39,412 bases of DNA from Candidatus Anammoxibacter sp. (GCA_021777055.1 JAIQZO010000076.1:1-39412), one strand, 5' to 3'. Positions 15,433-24,983 are shown, counted from the stretch's first letter. Numbers and translations are program-made. Notes: generated from the letters alone by a model not told the origin.

Positions 15433-18078
15433 ATGTCACAAAATACCCCAATGATGAATCAATATAATGATATTAAGAAGAGATACAGGGACTCCCTGCT
15501 CTTTTTCCGGATGGGGGATTTTTATGAACTCTTTAATGAGGATGCGAAGGTCGCCTCCAAAGTATTAGGGATAACATTAACTTCCAGGTCTAAAGGTGAA
15601 AACGGGGTACCAATGGCCGGGGTGCCTCATCACGCGGCGGACGGCTACATCTCTAGACTTATAAAAGGGGGGCATAAGGTTGCAATATGTGATCAGATTC
15701 AAGACCCCCGTGAGGCTAAAGGTATTGTTGAACGGGATGTCACTCGGGTGGTTACGCCGGGAACGGTTACAGAAGATTTACTCTTGGATGATAAACGCCA
15801 TAATTATCTTGCTTCGATTATTACTAAGGGGAATCTGGCAGGGCTTTCATGGGTAGATCTATCAACCGGAAAGTTTGAGGCGCAGGACGTAGATATTAAT
15901 CAGCTTAAGGACGAAATTGCCAGGATAAATCCTTCTGAATGCCTGCTTCCGGAGTGCTGGGACCGAAATGATTCGTCTGTTGATAATCTGTTTCCTGGGG
16001 ATACGGTTCCCATGATTTCCAATAGACCTGTGTGGGAGTTTGCCTGTGATACAGGTAGTAAAACGCTTTTAGAACATTTTGGTACATCTTCATTGGCCGG
16101 ATTTGGATGTGGGGATCTTGGATTATCAGTAGGTGCTGCAGGTGCTATTATATTTTATCTGCGGGAGACACAGAAAGCGTCCCTTGATCATATCAGGAGG
16201 ATAAACAAGTTTTCCCGGACCGAATACCTTATAATGGATCAGGCGACTCTCTACTCCCTTGAATTGACAGAGACTATGAGGAAAAGTGAGAAAGATGGTT
16301 CTCTGCTTGGGGTATTAGACAAAACCCAGACACCCATGGGTGGTAGGTTGCTTCAGGGGTGGATAATGACTCCGCTTAGAAATGTTGATGCTATTAGAGA
16401 GAGGCAAAATGGTGTAAAAGAGCTATTTGGGAATGTTTCGCTCCGGATGGATGTGAAAAAGATACTTAAGGATGTTTATGATATAGAGCGGATATCGACA
16501 AAAATTAGTTGTGGCAGGTCAAATCCAAGAGACATGGTTTCGTTAAAGGTCTCGTTAGGGCTCCTTCCAAAGCTGAAAGATGTGCTGGCTGGATGTAAAT
16601 CGGATATGTTAAGAAGTCTGTATCTAGAGCTGGACATAGTTGAAGATGCCAGGGTGTTGATAGGCACAACACTTGTTGATGACCCTCCTTTAAATATTAA
16701 GGACGGTGGAATAATAAGGGAAGGGTATAATAAAGATCTGGATGAGCTTTGCAATGTGAGCAAAAACGGCAGGGGTTGGATTACAAGTTTCCAGGCGGCA
16801 GAGATTGAGCGGACAGGGGTGCATACTCTCAAGGTGGGATATAATAGGGTGTTTGGGTATTATATTGAGGTGACTAATGTTAATAAAGATAGAATACCAG
16901 CCGAATATATTAGAAAGCAGACCTTAAAGAATGCGGAAAGGTATATCACCTCTGAACTTAAAGAGTATGAATCAAAGGTGTTAACTGCGGATGAAAGGGC
17001 AAAGCAGATAGAGTTTGAGATATTTCAAGGACTACGTGAGGAACTTGCAGGGTTTACGTCTCGGCTGCAGAACAGTTCCTTTGTCATTGCTCAGCTTGAC
17101 ACTATTTGTTCCCTTGCTGATGTTGCCGCAGAGAATGGATATATAATGCCGGAGGTATATGAGGGGCTTAGTCTTGTTATCAAGGATGGGCGTCACCCTG
17201 TGCTTGATGTAAAACGGGGAGAAGAAGAGTTTGTCCCCAATGATGCTATTATGGACGGAGAAAGAGAGTCTGTAATGGTGATCACAGGTCCTAATATGGC
17301 GGGTAAGAGTACATATATCAGGCAAGTGGCCCTTTTAACAGTACTTGCTCAAATCGGGAGTTTTATACCTGCTCGTGAGGCGAAGATAGGTGTTGTTGAT
17401 CGAATATTTACGCGAATAGGTGCGGCAGATGAACTGTCAAAAGGGCAAAGTACCTTTATGGTAGAGATGAATGAGGTGGCAAATATATTAAATAATGCCA
17501 GCAAAAGAAGTTTGCTGATCCTTGATGAAGTAGGGCGTGGTACAAGTACATATGATGGTGTTAGTATAGCTTGGGCTGTAGCGGAACATATCTATGAAAA
17601 AATAAATGCCAGGACTCTGTTTGCTACTCATTATCATGAGCTTACAAAACTGGCAAAGCTTTTCCCGGGGATAAAGAATTACAATATTGCGGTAAAAGAG
17701 CGGGCTGATGACATCGTATTTCTGAGGAAGATTGTAGAGGGCGGAACTGATAAAAGTTACGGGATTCATGTTGCACGGCTTGCAGGCATTCCGGAAATAG
17801 TTATTGAGCGTTCGCAGGCTATTCATGCCAGTCTGGATGTAAAGGCCGGTATCGGTATAAAAGAGGATCAGCTAAAAACAAAAAAAGAGAAGCTTAATAA
17901 CGATCCTGCTGGTGCTAAACTCAGAGATAAGAAGCCTGTAGTAGAACAGTTATCATTGTTTGATACCGGAACCAATGAAATTATTGAATCCATAAAAAGA
18001 ATGGATATATCAAATATGACTCCGCTTGAGGCGCTAAATAAGTTAAACGAGATTAAAAGTAAAGCATTAAAGTCGTGA
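15433..18078 (+). CDS. mutS: DNA mismatch repair protein MutS
   Basis: An 881-residue MutS, which recognises mismatches and signals to MutL. The mismatch-binding motif is at the N-terminus (RDSLLFFRMGDFYELFNEDA, the Phe-x-Glu being FYE). Connector, lever and clamp regions follow, then the ATPase with Walker A GPNMAGKST near residue 619, LLILDEVGRGTSTYDG and ATHYHEL. Near residue 839 is QLSLF, a canonical sliding-clamp binding motif, close to the C-terminus as in other bacteria. The start is preceded by AAGGAGCAGG. Full length, no anomalies. Confidence 0.97.
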   Translation: MSQNTPMMNQYNDIKKRYRDSLLFFRMGDFYELFNEDAKVASKVLGITLTSRSKGENGVPMAGVPHHAADGYISRLIKGGHKVAICDQIQDPREAKGIVERDVTRVVTPGTVTEDLLLDDKRHNYLASIITKGNLAGLSWVDLSTGKFEAQDVDINQLKDEIARINPSECLLPECWDRNDSSVDNLFPGDTVPMISNRPVWEFACDTGSKTLLEHFGTSSLAGFGCGDLGLSVGAAGAIIFYLRETQKASLDHIRRINKFSRTEYLIMDQATLYSLELTETMRKSEKDGSLLGVLDKTQTPMGGRLLQGWIMTPLRNVDAIRERQNGVKELFGNVSLRMDVKKILKDVYDIERISTKISCGRSNPRDMVSLKVSLGLLPKLKDVLAGCKSDMLRSLYLELDIVEDARVLIGTTLVDDPPLNIKDGGIIREGYNKDLDELCNVSKNGRGWITSFQAAEIERTGVHTLKVGYNRVFGYYIEVTNVNKDRIPAEYIRKQTLKNAERYITSELKEYESKVLTADERAKQIEFEIFQGLREELAGFTSRLQNSSFVIAQLDTICSLADVAAENGYIMPEVYEGLSLVIKDGRHPVLDVKRGEEEFVPNDAIMDGERESVMVITGPNMAGKSTYIRQVALLTVLAQIGSFIPAREAKIGVVDRIFTRIGAADELSKGQSTFMVEMNEVANILNNASKRSLLILDEVGRGTSTYDGVSIAWAVAEHIYEKINARTLFATHYHELTKLAKLFPGIKNYNIAVKERADDIVFLRKIVEGGTDKSYGIHVARLAGIPEIVIERSQAIHASLDVKAGIGIKEDQLKTKKEKLNNDPAGAKLRDKKPVVEQLSLFDTGTNEIIESIKRMDISNMTPLEALNKLNEIKSKALKS

Positions 18079-18104
18079 CAATAAATCATGGCAAAATAAA
18101 AGAA

Positions 18105-18134
18105 TTGACAATGTTTTAATTCATGTGTTAAAAT
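18105..18134 (+). promoter_or_regulatory. Sigma-70-type promoter before the DUF151 gene
   Basis: TTGACA at 18105-18110 and TAAAAT at 18129-18134, with an 18-base spacer, 79 bases before the next start codon. Confidence 0.45.
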
Positions 18135-18212
18135 TTTTACACTTTGAATTGACTAAATGTGCTTTTATTGGAGCTATTTTAGCTTTTCCAAAAGGAATGG
18201 AAGGACCAAATC

Positions 18213-18641
18213 ATGGGTACTGAAGGCATCGACGATACAGTATTAATGGTATTGTCAAAAATTATGATTTCAGAGACAAGTGACCATCAGATCATTGTTC
18301 TTAAAGAGAAAGATGGTGCAAGGAATTTTCCGATTGTTATTGGAATGCAGGAGGCTTGGGCGATTGACAGAGCCGTTAAAAATATTCCAACTCCTCGTCC
18401 GTTAACCCATGACTTGCTTAGCAATATGATAACTAGTCTTGATGTTGGTGTTGAACGGATTACAATTAACGATTTACAGAATAATACGTTTTATGCGACC
18501 ATTGTTTTAAATCAAAATGGGGCAAAGTATAAGATAGATTCCAGACCAAGTGATGCTATTGTTCTTGCGACCCAGATGAAAGCAAAAATTTATGTTTCAA
18601 AAAAGGTTATAGATGAAGTTTGCAAAATAGATGCCTTATAG
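18213..18641 (+). CDS. DUF151 bifunctional nuclease family protein
   Basis: A 142-residue single-domain protein of the DUF151/BFN family. Recognisable parts are LKEKDGARNFPIVIGMQEAWAIDRA and, near the end, YKIDSRPSDAIVLATQMKAKIYVSKKVID, with the conserved SRPSDA. Family members have been described as nucleases acting on RNA and DNA in plants, and are widespread in bacteria with unknown roles. The gene appears monocistronic, followed by two tRNA genes. Confidence 0.88.
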   Translation: MGTEGIDDTVLMVLSKIMISETSDHQIIVLKEKDGARNFPIVIGMQEAWAIDRAVKNIPTPRPLTHDLLSNMITSLDVGVERITINDLQNNTFYATIVLNQNGAKYKIDSRPSDAIVLATQMKAKIYVSKKVIDEVCKIDAL

Positions 18642-18765
18642 TGTATACTACTGCCTCTTAAACTGATGGCGGGTGCTGTTCGTTATTAGAATTCAAAGAA
18701 TAAAGAGTATATGATTAAAAAAATGCTATATTTTAATTAACGCCAAATTAACCATAAATTTTGAC

Positions 18766-18855
18766 GGAGGGATGGCCGAGTGGCCGATGGCGACAGTCTT
18801 GAAAACTGTAGTCCCGGCAACGGGACCGTGGGTTCGAATCCTACTCCCTCCGCCA
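18766..18855 (+). tRNA. tRNA-Ser(UGA)
   Basis: Acceptor GGAGGGA pairs with TCCCTCC. The anticodon loop CTTGAAA gives anticodon TGA (reads UCA). A long variable arm TCCCGgcaaCGGGA, a GGTTCGAATCC T-loop and an encoded CCA are all present. The long variable arm confirms a serine tRNA. Confidence 0.96.
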
Positions 18856-18876
18856 TTAAAAAAATATAATATTTCT

Positions 18877-18969
18877 GGAGAGGTGGCTGAGCGGCTTAAA
18901 GCGGTGGGTTGCTAACCCATTGTCTCGTTTTAGGCGGGACCCCGGGTTCGAATCCCGGCCTCTCCGCCA
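18877..18969 (+). tRNA. tRNA-Ser(GCU)
   Basis: Acceptor GGAGAGG pairs with CCTCTCC. The anticodon loop TTGCTAA gives GCT (reads AGC/AGU). It has a long variable arm and an encoded CCA, 21 bases after the first tRNA-Ser and probably cotranscribed with it. Confidence 0.96.
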
Positions 18970-19094
18970 GATGTTATATTGCAAATCCTTACATCAAATC
19001 AATTTCATTGTAACTGTGCACCTTGCTTCAAGCTAAAACATACAATACCAGTGTCTTATAAACAGTGGCAATGTCGTTTTGTAAATATTATAGA

Positions 19095-19571
19095 ATGAAG
19101 ATAGGTATAATTTCGGATTCCCATGACAATCTTCCCCATATAAAGAAAGCAGTTCGATTGTTTAATACTGAAGGTGTCAGCCACATCATACATGCAGGTG
19201 ATTATGTCGCTCCATTTGCAGTGAAGGAGTTGTTAAATGCAGACGCTGCAATTACAGGGATATTTGGTAATAATGATGGGGAACAGAAAGGTATAAAAGT
19301 TCTGTTTGAAAACATCTTTTATGGACCGCATACTATCTGTTTAAATGATAAGAAGATTACAATTGTTCATGATATTAACGACCTGGACTCGAAATCGCGA
19401 GAGATTAGTGATGTGGTGATTTATGGGCACACTCATAGCGCTGAAATAAGAAAAGAATCTGATACTCTCTTCTTAAATCCGGGTGAATGTGGTGGATGGT
19501 TAAGTGGGAATAGTACTGTTGCTTTATTGGATATTGATTGTATGGATTGCCGGATTGTGACGATATCATAG
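19095..19571 (+). CDS. YfcE/MJ0936-type metallophosphoesterase
   Basis: A 158-residue calcineurin-like phosphodiesterase. The metal-binding motifs are in order: SDSHDN (D-x-H), AGDY, GNND, VHD and GHTHS, all present. Family members hydrolyse phosphodiester bonds with Mn or Ni; the natural substrate is unknown. The start MKIGIISDSH at 19095 is preferred over an upstream in-frame ATG at 19065 because the domain begins directly there. The gap to the next gene holds only a small GCAAAACttGTTTTGC stem at 19627-19642. Confidence 0.85.
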   Translation: MKIGIISDSHDNLPHIKKAVRLFNTEGVSHIIHAGDYVAPFAVKELLNADAAITGIFGNNDGEQKGIKVLFENIFYGPHTICLNDKKITIVHDINDLDSKSREISDVVIYGHTHSAEIRKESDTLFLNPGECGGWLSGNSTVALLDIDCMDCRIVTIS

Positions 19572-19705
19572 GTAATGGGTATTTAACTATAGCTCAAGAT
19601 TTTACAGAAAGATTAGTAACTGGAGCGCAAAACTTGTTTTGCTTAAATTTGATTCGTGGCCTTGTTCTCTGCGAATGTCATTGTATATTTCATACGTAAG
19701 ACACC

Positions 19706-20143
19706 GTGATTAAAAGAAGATATAAACTATATGTTGCCATTGGGTTTCTGATTGCTGTTGCGTCGGGATGTGTAACAAGAACAATAAATATTGAGACGAC
19801 TCCAACGAGCGCGATGGTGTTTCTTGATGATAAATATGTGGGGAAAAGTCCGGTTTCTATACCTTTCTCCCATTACGGTACCAGAAAGATTACTATTGAG
19901 AAAAGGGATGATGATGGGCGGTTAGTTTTGAAAAGGAAGGTAAGTTTCGAGAAGATTAAGGTCCCATATTATGAGACCTTTCCACTGGGATTTGTGTATG
20001 AAGTTATATTGCCTAAAATGTATGAAGATAAGCACGATTTTAAATATGAGCTGGAAGAGCTGGATGTTATATCAATTGAAGATAAAAAGGCGCAGATGTT
20101 GGAGAACGCTAAAGAACTAAAAGAGTCTATAGCGGAGTGGTGA
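19706..20143 (+). CDS. PEGA-domain lipoprotein
   Basis: A 145-residue predicted lipoprotein with a GTG start, lipobox VASGC (Cys22), then a PEGA domain with the pattern TTPTSAMVFLDDKYVGKSPVSIPF. The C-terminal third is acidic and probably helical (ELEELDVISIEDKKAQMLENAKELKESI). PEGA domains usually sit at the cell surface or outer membrane and may bind carbohydrate. There is no operon partner in range; function unknown. Confidence 0.8.
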   Translation: MIKRRYKLYVAIGFLIAVASGCVTRTINIETTPTSAMVFLDDKYVGKSPVSIPFSHYGTRKITIEKRDDDGRLVLKRKVSFEKIKVPYYETFPLGFVYEVILPKMYEDKHDFKYELEELDVISIEDKKAQMLENAKELKESIAEW

Positions 20144-20350
20144 GCTATGCTCAATGTGATCCTGAATTCAACATTTAACGATCTGTTTTCTTGCTATTTT
20201 TAGATATTATTCAATCATGCTTTTCTCGATGTAGAGACCTAAGGCGATACCTGCAGAATCACTCAATTATAACATACAAATCCAACCAAACACTGAAACC
20301 TCTAAGTGACAAATTTCTAATCACATTGAGTATTGAAGATACCTGTTTTG

Positions 20351-20394
20351 TTGTACCCTTTTATAAAGAGTATAATCCTTAAAAAAGGGTACAA
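20351..20394. terminator. Perfect 12-bp inverted repeat between convergent genes
   Basis: TTGTACCCTTTT at 20351-20362 is exactly complementary to AAAAGGGTACAA at 20383-20394. It lies between the PEGA gene and the end of htpG. On the minus strand it contains a TTTT run before the loop, so it could act as a terminator for htpG, but a classical T-tract after the stem is missing. Confidence 0.45.
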
Positions 20395-20422
20395 AGTTTC
20401 TGATTTTCCGTAAAATAACGGT

Positions 20423-22330
20423 TTAACTTCCAGCAATGTTGTCAGCCATCAATTTTGCCACTCCTTTGGCAAATGCCGTGGTGTCTTTTGGCTTAGATCC
20501 CTGAAGTAGTAACGCCTGATCATAAAGTAGGCTAGTGTACTCTTTCAGTAGCTCGCTATCTTTATCTTTTTCAAAAATGGAGTTCATCTTTTCAAAGATA
20601 ATATGTGATGGATTGATCTCAAATATTCCTTTGCTTACGGGTACTTCTTGACCCATTGATTTTAAGATATTTTCCATGTTGTGGTCCACACCTCCATCAT
20701 CTGCAACTATACAGCATGCGGAATCCTTTAGCCTGCCTGATAATCTAACATCCTTCACATCGTCTTTTAACTGATCCTTTATAAGCTCTATCAGCTTTTC
20801 ATACTTCTCTTTGGCCTTTTTCTTATCTTTCTCTCCATCTTTGTCCAGATCAATGTCACCCTTAACAACTGACTTAAACTTATTCTTTCTAAACTCAAAG
20901 GAATCCATTATAAATCCGTCAATCTCATCCAGCATGAAAAGTACATCGTAGCCTTTTTCTTTAAATGCCTCCAGGTAAGGAGATTGCACTACCTCTTCCC
21001 GTGAAGTTCCAGCAATGTAATAGATCTCCTTTTGCTTTAATGGCATCTTGTCAATATAGTCCTGAAGTGTTGTATATTCTCCCGGTTTTGTGTTTACAGA
21101 CTGGAATAGGAGCAGGTCGCCCAGTTCTTCTCGTTTCTCAAAATCCAGATGGATACCCTCTTTTAGTATCTTGCCAAATTCCATATAAAACCCTAAATAT
21201 TTATCGTACTCATTTTTTTTCATATCACTAAGTACGTCCAGGGCTTTTTTTGTTATGCTTTTGTTGATAATGTCTACGTGCCTGTTTTTTTGCAGGATCT
21301 CTCTGGATACATTCAGTGGAAGGTCAGATGAATCTACGACTCCCCGTAAAAAACGTAAATAAACCGGTAGGATCTGCTCGCAATGGGTCATTATCTGCAC
21401 CCTGTTAACGTAGAGTGCAAGGCCGATTTCATAATCTTTATACCAAATATTAAAAGGGGCCTTTGATGGTATGTAAAGTATAGTGCTGAATTCTGTCGTA
21501 CCTTCCACATTATAATGCAGGACCCTAGCGGGATCAGTGAAGTCATGGGAGATGTGTTTATAAAACTCATTATACTCCTCTTCGCTCACTTCAGATTTGT
21601 TTTTCAGCCAGATGGCCTTCATGGAATTTATGGTCTCTTCCTCTATAACCTTTACCTTCTTCTCTTTGTCCTTTTCGTCTTCCTTCTCCTTTTCGACATC
21701 CATAACAATGGGATGCTCAATGTAGTCAGAATATTTCTTAATAATACTCCTTAGTTCCCATGTCTCCAGAAATTTCTTCTCTTCAGTTTTGATGTGCAAT
21801 ATAACATCGGTTCCCCTTGTATGCTTTGTTACCTCTTCAATTGTGAATGAACCGTCAGCTGTAGACTCCCACTCTACACTGGCGTTATCATTCGTCCCTG
21901 CTTTTCGGGACACAACTACGACCTTGTCTGCAACCATGAAAGCGGAATAGAATCCTACTCCGAACTGACCTATTAATTCAGGATTGTCCTGCAGGTTCTT
22001 GCTTTTGGCCGCAGCAATGAACTCCTTTGTTCCGGAATGTGCAATAGTTCCCAGGTGCTCGACTATCTCATCCTTTGTCATTCCAATGCCATTATCACTA
22101 ATTGTAACAGTTCCAGCCTTTGCGTCCGGTATGACCTTGATCTTCCATTTGTCGTCACCTCCCAGTAAATCCGGGTTTGTCAGTGAGTCAAATCGTGCCT
22201 TGTCAATAGCGTCCGATGCGTTTGAAATTAATTCTCTCAAGAATATCTCTTTGTGTGAATACAAAGAATGAATCATAAGATCCAGAAGCTCTTTTACTTC
22301 TGTCTTAAATTCCAATTTGCTTACGGTCAT
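20423..22330 (-). CDS. htpG: Chaperone HtpG (Hsp90)
   Basis: A 635-residue bacterial Hsp90. The N-terminal GHKL ATP site has SNASDAIDKARF, DNGIGMTKDEI, LGTIAHSGTKEF and GQFGVGFYSAFMVAD. The middle domain includes PLNVSREILQ, with the catalytic-loop arginine, and the C-terminal dimerisation domain ends in KLMADNIAGS. A Lys/Glu-rich linker joins the N and middle domains (about residues 205-225). It acts as a cytosolic ATP-dependent folding chaperone. Transcribed alone on the minus strand. Confidence 0.97.
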   Translation of the reverse strand: MTVSKLEFKTEVKELLDLMIHSLYSHKEIFLRELISNASDAIDKARFDSLTNPDLLGGDDKWKIKVIPDAKAGTVTISDNGIGMTKDEIVEHLGTIAHSGTKEFIAAAKSKNLQDNPELIGQFGVGFYSAFMVADKVVVVSRKAGTNDNASVEWESTADGSFTIEEVTKHTRGTDVILHIKTEEKKFLETWELRSIIKKYSDYIEHPIVMDVEKEKEDEKDKEKKVKVIEEETINSMKAIWLKNKSEVSEEEYNEFYKHISHDFTDPARVLHYNVEGTTEFSTILYIPSKAPFNIWYKDYEIGLALYVNRVQIMTHCEQILPVYLRFLRGVVDSSDLPLNVSREILQKNRHVDIINKSITKKALDVLSDMKKNEYDKYLGFYMEFGKILKEGIHLDFEKREELGDLLLFQSVNTKPGEYTTLQDYIDKMPLKQKEIYYIAGTSREEVVQSPYLEAFKEKGYDVLFMLDEIDGFIMDSFEFRKNKFKSVVKGDIDLDKDGEKDKKKAKEKYEKLIELIKDQLKDDVKDVRLSGRLKDSACCIVADDGGVDHNMENILKSMGQEVPVSKGIFEINPSHIIFEKMNSIFEKDKDSELLKEYTSLLYDQALLLQGSKPKDTTAFAKGVAKLMADNIAGS

Positions 22331-22404
22331 ATCACGTTTTCCTCTTCTTTAAAGATTGCTTAAATTACTTAAATTAATCTTTTCTATTTTTCTATTGATT
22401 TAGA

Positions 22405-22432
22405 TTATTATAAAAGAATAAAAATTTGTCAA
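22405..22432 (-). promoter_or_regulatory. Promoter-like boxes before htpG
   Basis: On the minus strand TTGACA (22432-22427) is followed after 14 bases by TATAAT (22412-22407), or after 16 bases by TAATAA, about 75 bases upstream of the htpG start codon. I see no CIRCE-type inverted repeat, so sigma-32 or HrcA control is not supported. The rest of the 438-base gap 22331-22768 is otherwise featureless apart from the promoter at 22683. Confidence 0.4.
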
Positions 22433-22682
22433 TATCTAATTTAAATAGATGGTGCCGCAAGTGGATACAACAACTGTATGACATGGAATGTGTGGCTATT
22501 AGGTTAATCAGGCCTCGATGTGAAAAAATTGGACGCGATATCAAATGGTATTTGGATTGACACATTAAAAGCCTATTGCTACACTTAAAGAAAATAAGTA
22601 GTTTTACTAAATGGGTGGTGGGATGGCGGAGATAGTGATTGTTGGGAGGGTTGGTAGGTTTGAATTATGCCAAATAAACCTG

Positions 22683-22712
22683 TTGACACTAAAATTATTA
22701 CTATGTTATAAT
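22683..22712 (+). promoter_or_regulatory. Sigma-70-type promoter before the SurA-like gene
   Basis: TTGACA at 22683-22688, an 18-base spacer, and a consensus TATAAT at 22707-22712. The start codon is 57 bases downstream. Confidence 0.6.
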
Positions 22713-22768
22713 TTTCCCTTGTCAATTTTTCTAAAATCTAATATAACCAATTAATTTATAAGGTATTT

Positions 22769-23701
22769 ATGATAGATATTAAATCGGATTCATGTTGCAG
22801 TTTTTTTTTGATTGTAGCTTTAACGGTAACATTAATATGCTTTTCTACTAGGACAGTTTGTTTTGGTGGTGATAGTAAAGGAAATGCAGTTGCAACGATT
22901 AATGGGGAAGATATATCACGTACAGAACTTGCGGACTTTCTTATTGACTCTTTTGGAAAGGAAGGGATGGAGATCCTGATCAGGAGAGTTTTAGTTCAGC
23001 AGGTGGCAAAGAAAGATAATGTTGTGCTGACAGAGGGCGAGGTTAAAGAGAGGGTAGACAGATTAGTTGAGCTTGAGCTTGATAAGATAAAAAAGAGGTA
23101 TGGGGCGGATAACCCGGATGCATTAAAAGCTGATTTGATTAAAATGGGGTATGATGAGGACAAACTTCGTGAAAAGTTGGTAGAACGAGTAGAGGTAGAT
23201 GTAAGGCCGCAGCTTTTGGCTGAAAAACTTGTAAAAAGGACTATAACCGTTAAAGATGACGAATTGAAGGAAGCTTATGAAGAGTTGTATGGGGAGAAGT
23301 ACCAGGTTCGCCAGATCGTTGTTTCTTTAAAGGAAGATGCAGACAAACTGTTGACACAGCTAAAGGCCGGGGCAGATTTCGCAAAACTGGCAAATGAAAG
23401 ATCCATTGATAGACCTACTGCTGCAAAAGGAGGAATGATGGACCCAGTTAATAAAGTCAGTAGCTTAGGCAAGGCGATATCGGTACTAAAGAAAGGTGAT
23501 ATTACGGAAGTAATCCAATCAAGGAATGGTTTCCATATTTTTCTAATGGATGGGGTAATTCCTCCTGCAGAAACAAGGTCTTATGAAGACGCACTGCCGG
23601 ACCTGAAGAAGATTGTAACAGCTGTGAATATAAAAAAGAGGTCAGGTCCATGGTTTCTTAATCTTGTAGAAAGTGCCAATATTAAGAATTATCTTGAATA
23701 A
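22769..23701 (+). CDS. SurA/PpiC-like periplasmic peptidyl-prolyl isomerase
   Basis: A 310-residue exported chaperone-isomerase. Residues 1-33 form a signal sequence (Cys-rich hydrophobic core ending near FGG). Next is the SurA-type N-terminal helical region starting VATINGEDISRTELADFL, with RRVLVQQVAKKDNV. A parvulin (PpiC/rotamase) domain lies about residues 175-275 (YQVRQIVVSLKEDADKLLTQLKAGADFAKLANERS, then KKGDITEVIQSRNGFHIFLM). It probably helps fold outer-membrane or periplasmic proteins. A scpB gene follows after three bases, in an operon-like arrangement that is functionally unexpected. Confidence 0.87.
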   Translation: MIDIKSDSCCSFFLIVALTVTLICFSTRTVCFGGDSKGNAVATINGEDISRTELADFLIDSFGKEGMEILIRRVLVQQVAKKDNVVLTEGEVKERVDRLVELELDKIKKRYGADNPDALKADLIKMGYDEDKLREKLVERVEVDVRPQLLAEKLVKRTITVKDDELKEAYEELYGEKYQVRQIVVSLKEDADKLLTQLKAGADFAKLANERSIDRPTAAKGGMMDPVNKVSSLGKAISVLKKGDITEVIQSRNGFHIFLMDGVIPPAETRSYEDALPDLKKIVTAVNIKKRSGPWFLNLVESANIKNYLE

Positions 23702-23704
23702 GCT

Positions 23705-24310
23705 ATGGAATTGGTTGAGCAGGCTACTTGCCCTGATAATGATGGAGAAAATGATGAAATTCTTGCCGTAGACTTTAAGCCTGCGGTTGAAGCCCTTCTA
23801 TTTGCCACAGATGAACCACTGTCTGTAACCAGAATCAGGGATATCTTTGGTGGGAATACAGACAAAGATGAAATTACTCAAGTAATAGGGGAACTGAAGG
23901 ATGAGTACAATAGCAGTCCAAGGGGTTTTTGTCTGGAAGAGGTTGCCGATGGATATCAGATACTTTCAAAGGTAGAGTATCATCATTGGGTAAGTAAATT
24001 ACTGAAGAAGAAGAAAGAGTATAAGATATCCAATGCATGCCTTGAGACTCTTTCAATAATTGCTTATAAACAGCCGATTCTAAGGGTGGATGTTGAATCT
24101 ATCCGAGGTGTTCAGTCTGGTCAGATGATAAGGACCTTGGTTGATATGGGACTGGTAAAGGTGTCCGGACGTTCAGAGTTGTTGGGCAGGCCGTTGATGT
24201 ACAGTACTACAAAAAAGTTTTTACAACACTTTGGACTTAAGTCGATTAAAGATCTTCCATCTCCAGACGGGAAATTGGAAGGCAAAGATAAATGTTTAGA
24301 TGAGGAATGA
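23705..24310 (+). CDS. scpB: Segregation and condensation protein B
   Basis: A 201-residue winged-helix protein that joins ScpA and SMC in bacterial condensin. The N-terminal wing has FKPAVEALLFATDEPLSVTRIRDIFG, then GFCLEEVADGYQILSK and, in the second wing, ACLETLSIIAYKQPILRVDVESIRGVQSGQMIRTLVDMGLVKVSGRSELLGRPLMYSTTKKFLQHFGL, the strongest ScpB signature. Length is normal. scpA, usually adjacent, is absent here; upstream is the SurA-like gene and 41 bases downstream is porG. Confidence 0.95.
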   Translation: MELVEQATCPDNDGENDEILAVDFKPAVEALLFATDEPLSVTRIRDIFGGNTDKDEITQVIGELKDEYNSSPRGFCLEEVADGYQILSKVEYHHWVSKLLKKKKEYKISNACLETLSIIAYKQPILRVDVESIRGVQSGQMIRTLVDMGLVKVSGRSELLGRPLMYSTTKKFLQHFGLKSIKDLPSPDGKLEGKDKCLDEE

Positions 24311-24351
24311 TATCGGTTGTTTTTATATTTTAGAGAGGAGTAAAAATTAAT

Positions 24352-24894
24352 ATGATTGAGATAAGAATCCACGGACGCGGCGGACAGGGTTCTGTTACAG
24401 CTGCTGAACTAGTTGGTTTTGCCGCTCATAGTGATGGGAAAAATGCTCAAGCTTTTCCTTCATTTGGCTCTGAAAGAATGGGTGCTCCCGTTCAGGCCTT
24501 TGCCAGGATCAGTGATAAGAACATTCGTTTACGTAGCCAGGTATATAACCCGGATTATGTTATTGTTCAGGACCCTACATTGTTGAGCTCTATTGATGTC
24601 TTCAGCGGGATGAAAGATGGTGGGCTGGTAATTATTAATTCGAAAAAGAGTCCGGACGAGTTTAAAGTGAGCTCTTCTGCTAAAGTGTTGACTATTCCTG
24701 CTATGGAGATTGCTATGGAGATTATCGGTGTGCCTATTATGAATACAACCCTTTTGGGGGCTTTTGCTGCAGCAAGCAAGGCGATTAGTCTGGAAGGTAT
24801 CCATAAAGCCCTTTGTAATAAATTTGCACAGGATATTGCAGACAAGAACTTTAAAGCGGCTGAAAAGGCTTACAATTTTATAGAAGGAAAATAG
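24352..24894 (+). CDS. 2-oxoacid:ferredoxin oxidoreductase gamma subunit (PorG-like)
   Basis: A 180-residue gamma domain. It begins IEIRIHGRGGQGSVTAAELVGFAA, followed by FPSFGSERMGAPVQAFARIS and DYVIVQDPTLL, all typical of the gamma subunit of pyruvate or 2-ketoglutarate:ferredoxin oxidoreductases. The other subunits (delta ferredoxin, alpha, beta) are not adjacent, although the family is normally encoded with them. It follows scpB by 41 bases with AGAGGAG upstream. Substrate (pyruvate or another 2-oxoacid) cannot be set from gamma alone. Confidence 0.87.
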   Translation: MIEIRIHGRGGQGSVTAAELVGFAAHSDGKNAQAFPSFGSERMGAPVQAFARISDKNIRLRSQVYNPDYVIVQDPTLLSSIDVFSGMKDGGLVIINSKKSPDEFKVSSSAKVLTIPAMEIAMEIIGVPIMNTTLLGAFAAASKAISLEGIHKALCNKFAQDIADKNFKAAEKAYNFIEGK

Positions 24895-24929
24895 AGTTTC
24901 TGGGTTTATATCACGGAATTATAATAAAT

Positions 24930-24983
24930 GGAGTGTTGGAATAATGGAATTTAATAATTCCGGTTTTTAGCACTCCTTTTTTT
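24930..24983 (+). terminator. Intrinsic terminator after porG
   Basis: GGAGTG at 24930-24935 pairs with CACTCC at 24971-24976, with an inner GGAAT/ATTCC stem, followed by seven T residues (24977-24983). Confidence 0.6.

Noticed and set aside
20191..20382. A 63-codon frame between the PEGA gene and htpG
   Set aside because: No ribosome site, no recognisable composition, and it overlaps the perfect 12-bp inverted repeat.
22331..22768. A CIRCE element controlling htpG, or a small gene in this gap
   Set aside because: No 9-bp inverted repeat of the CIRCE type and no ORF with a start and ribosome site.
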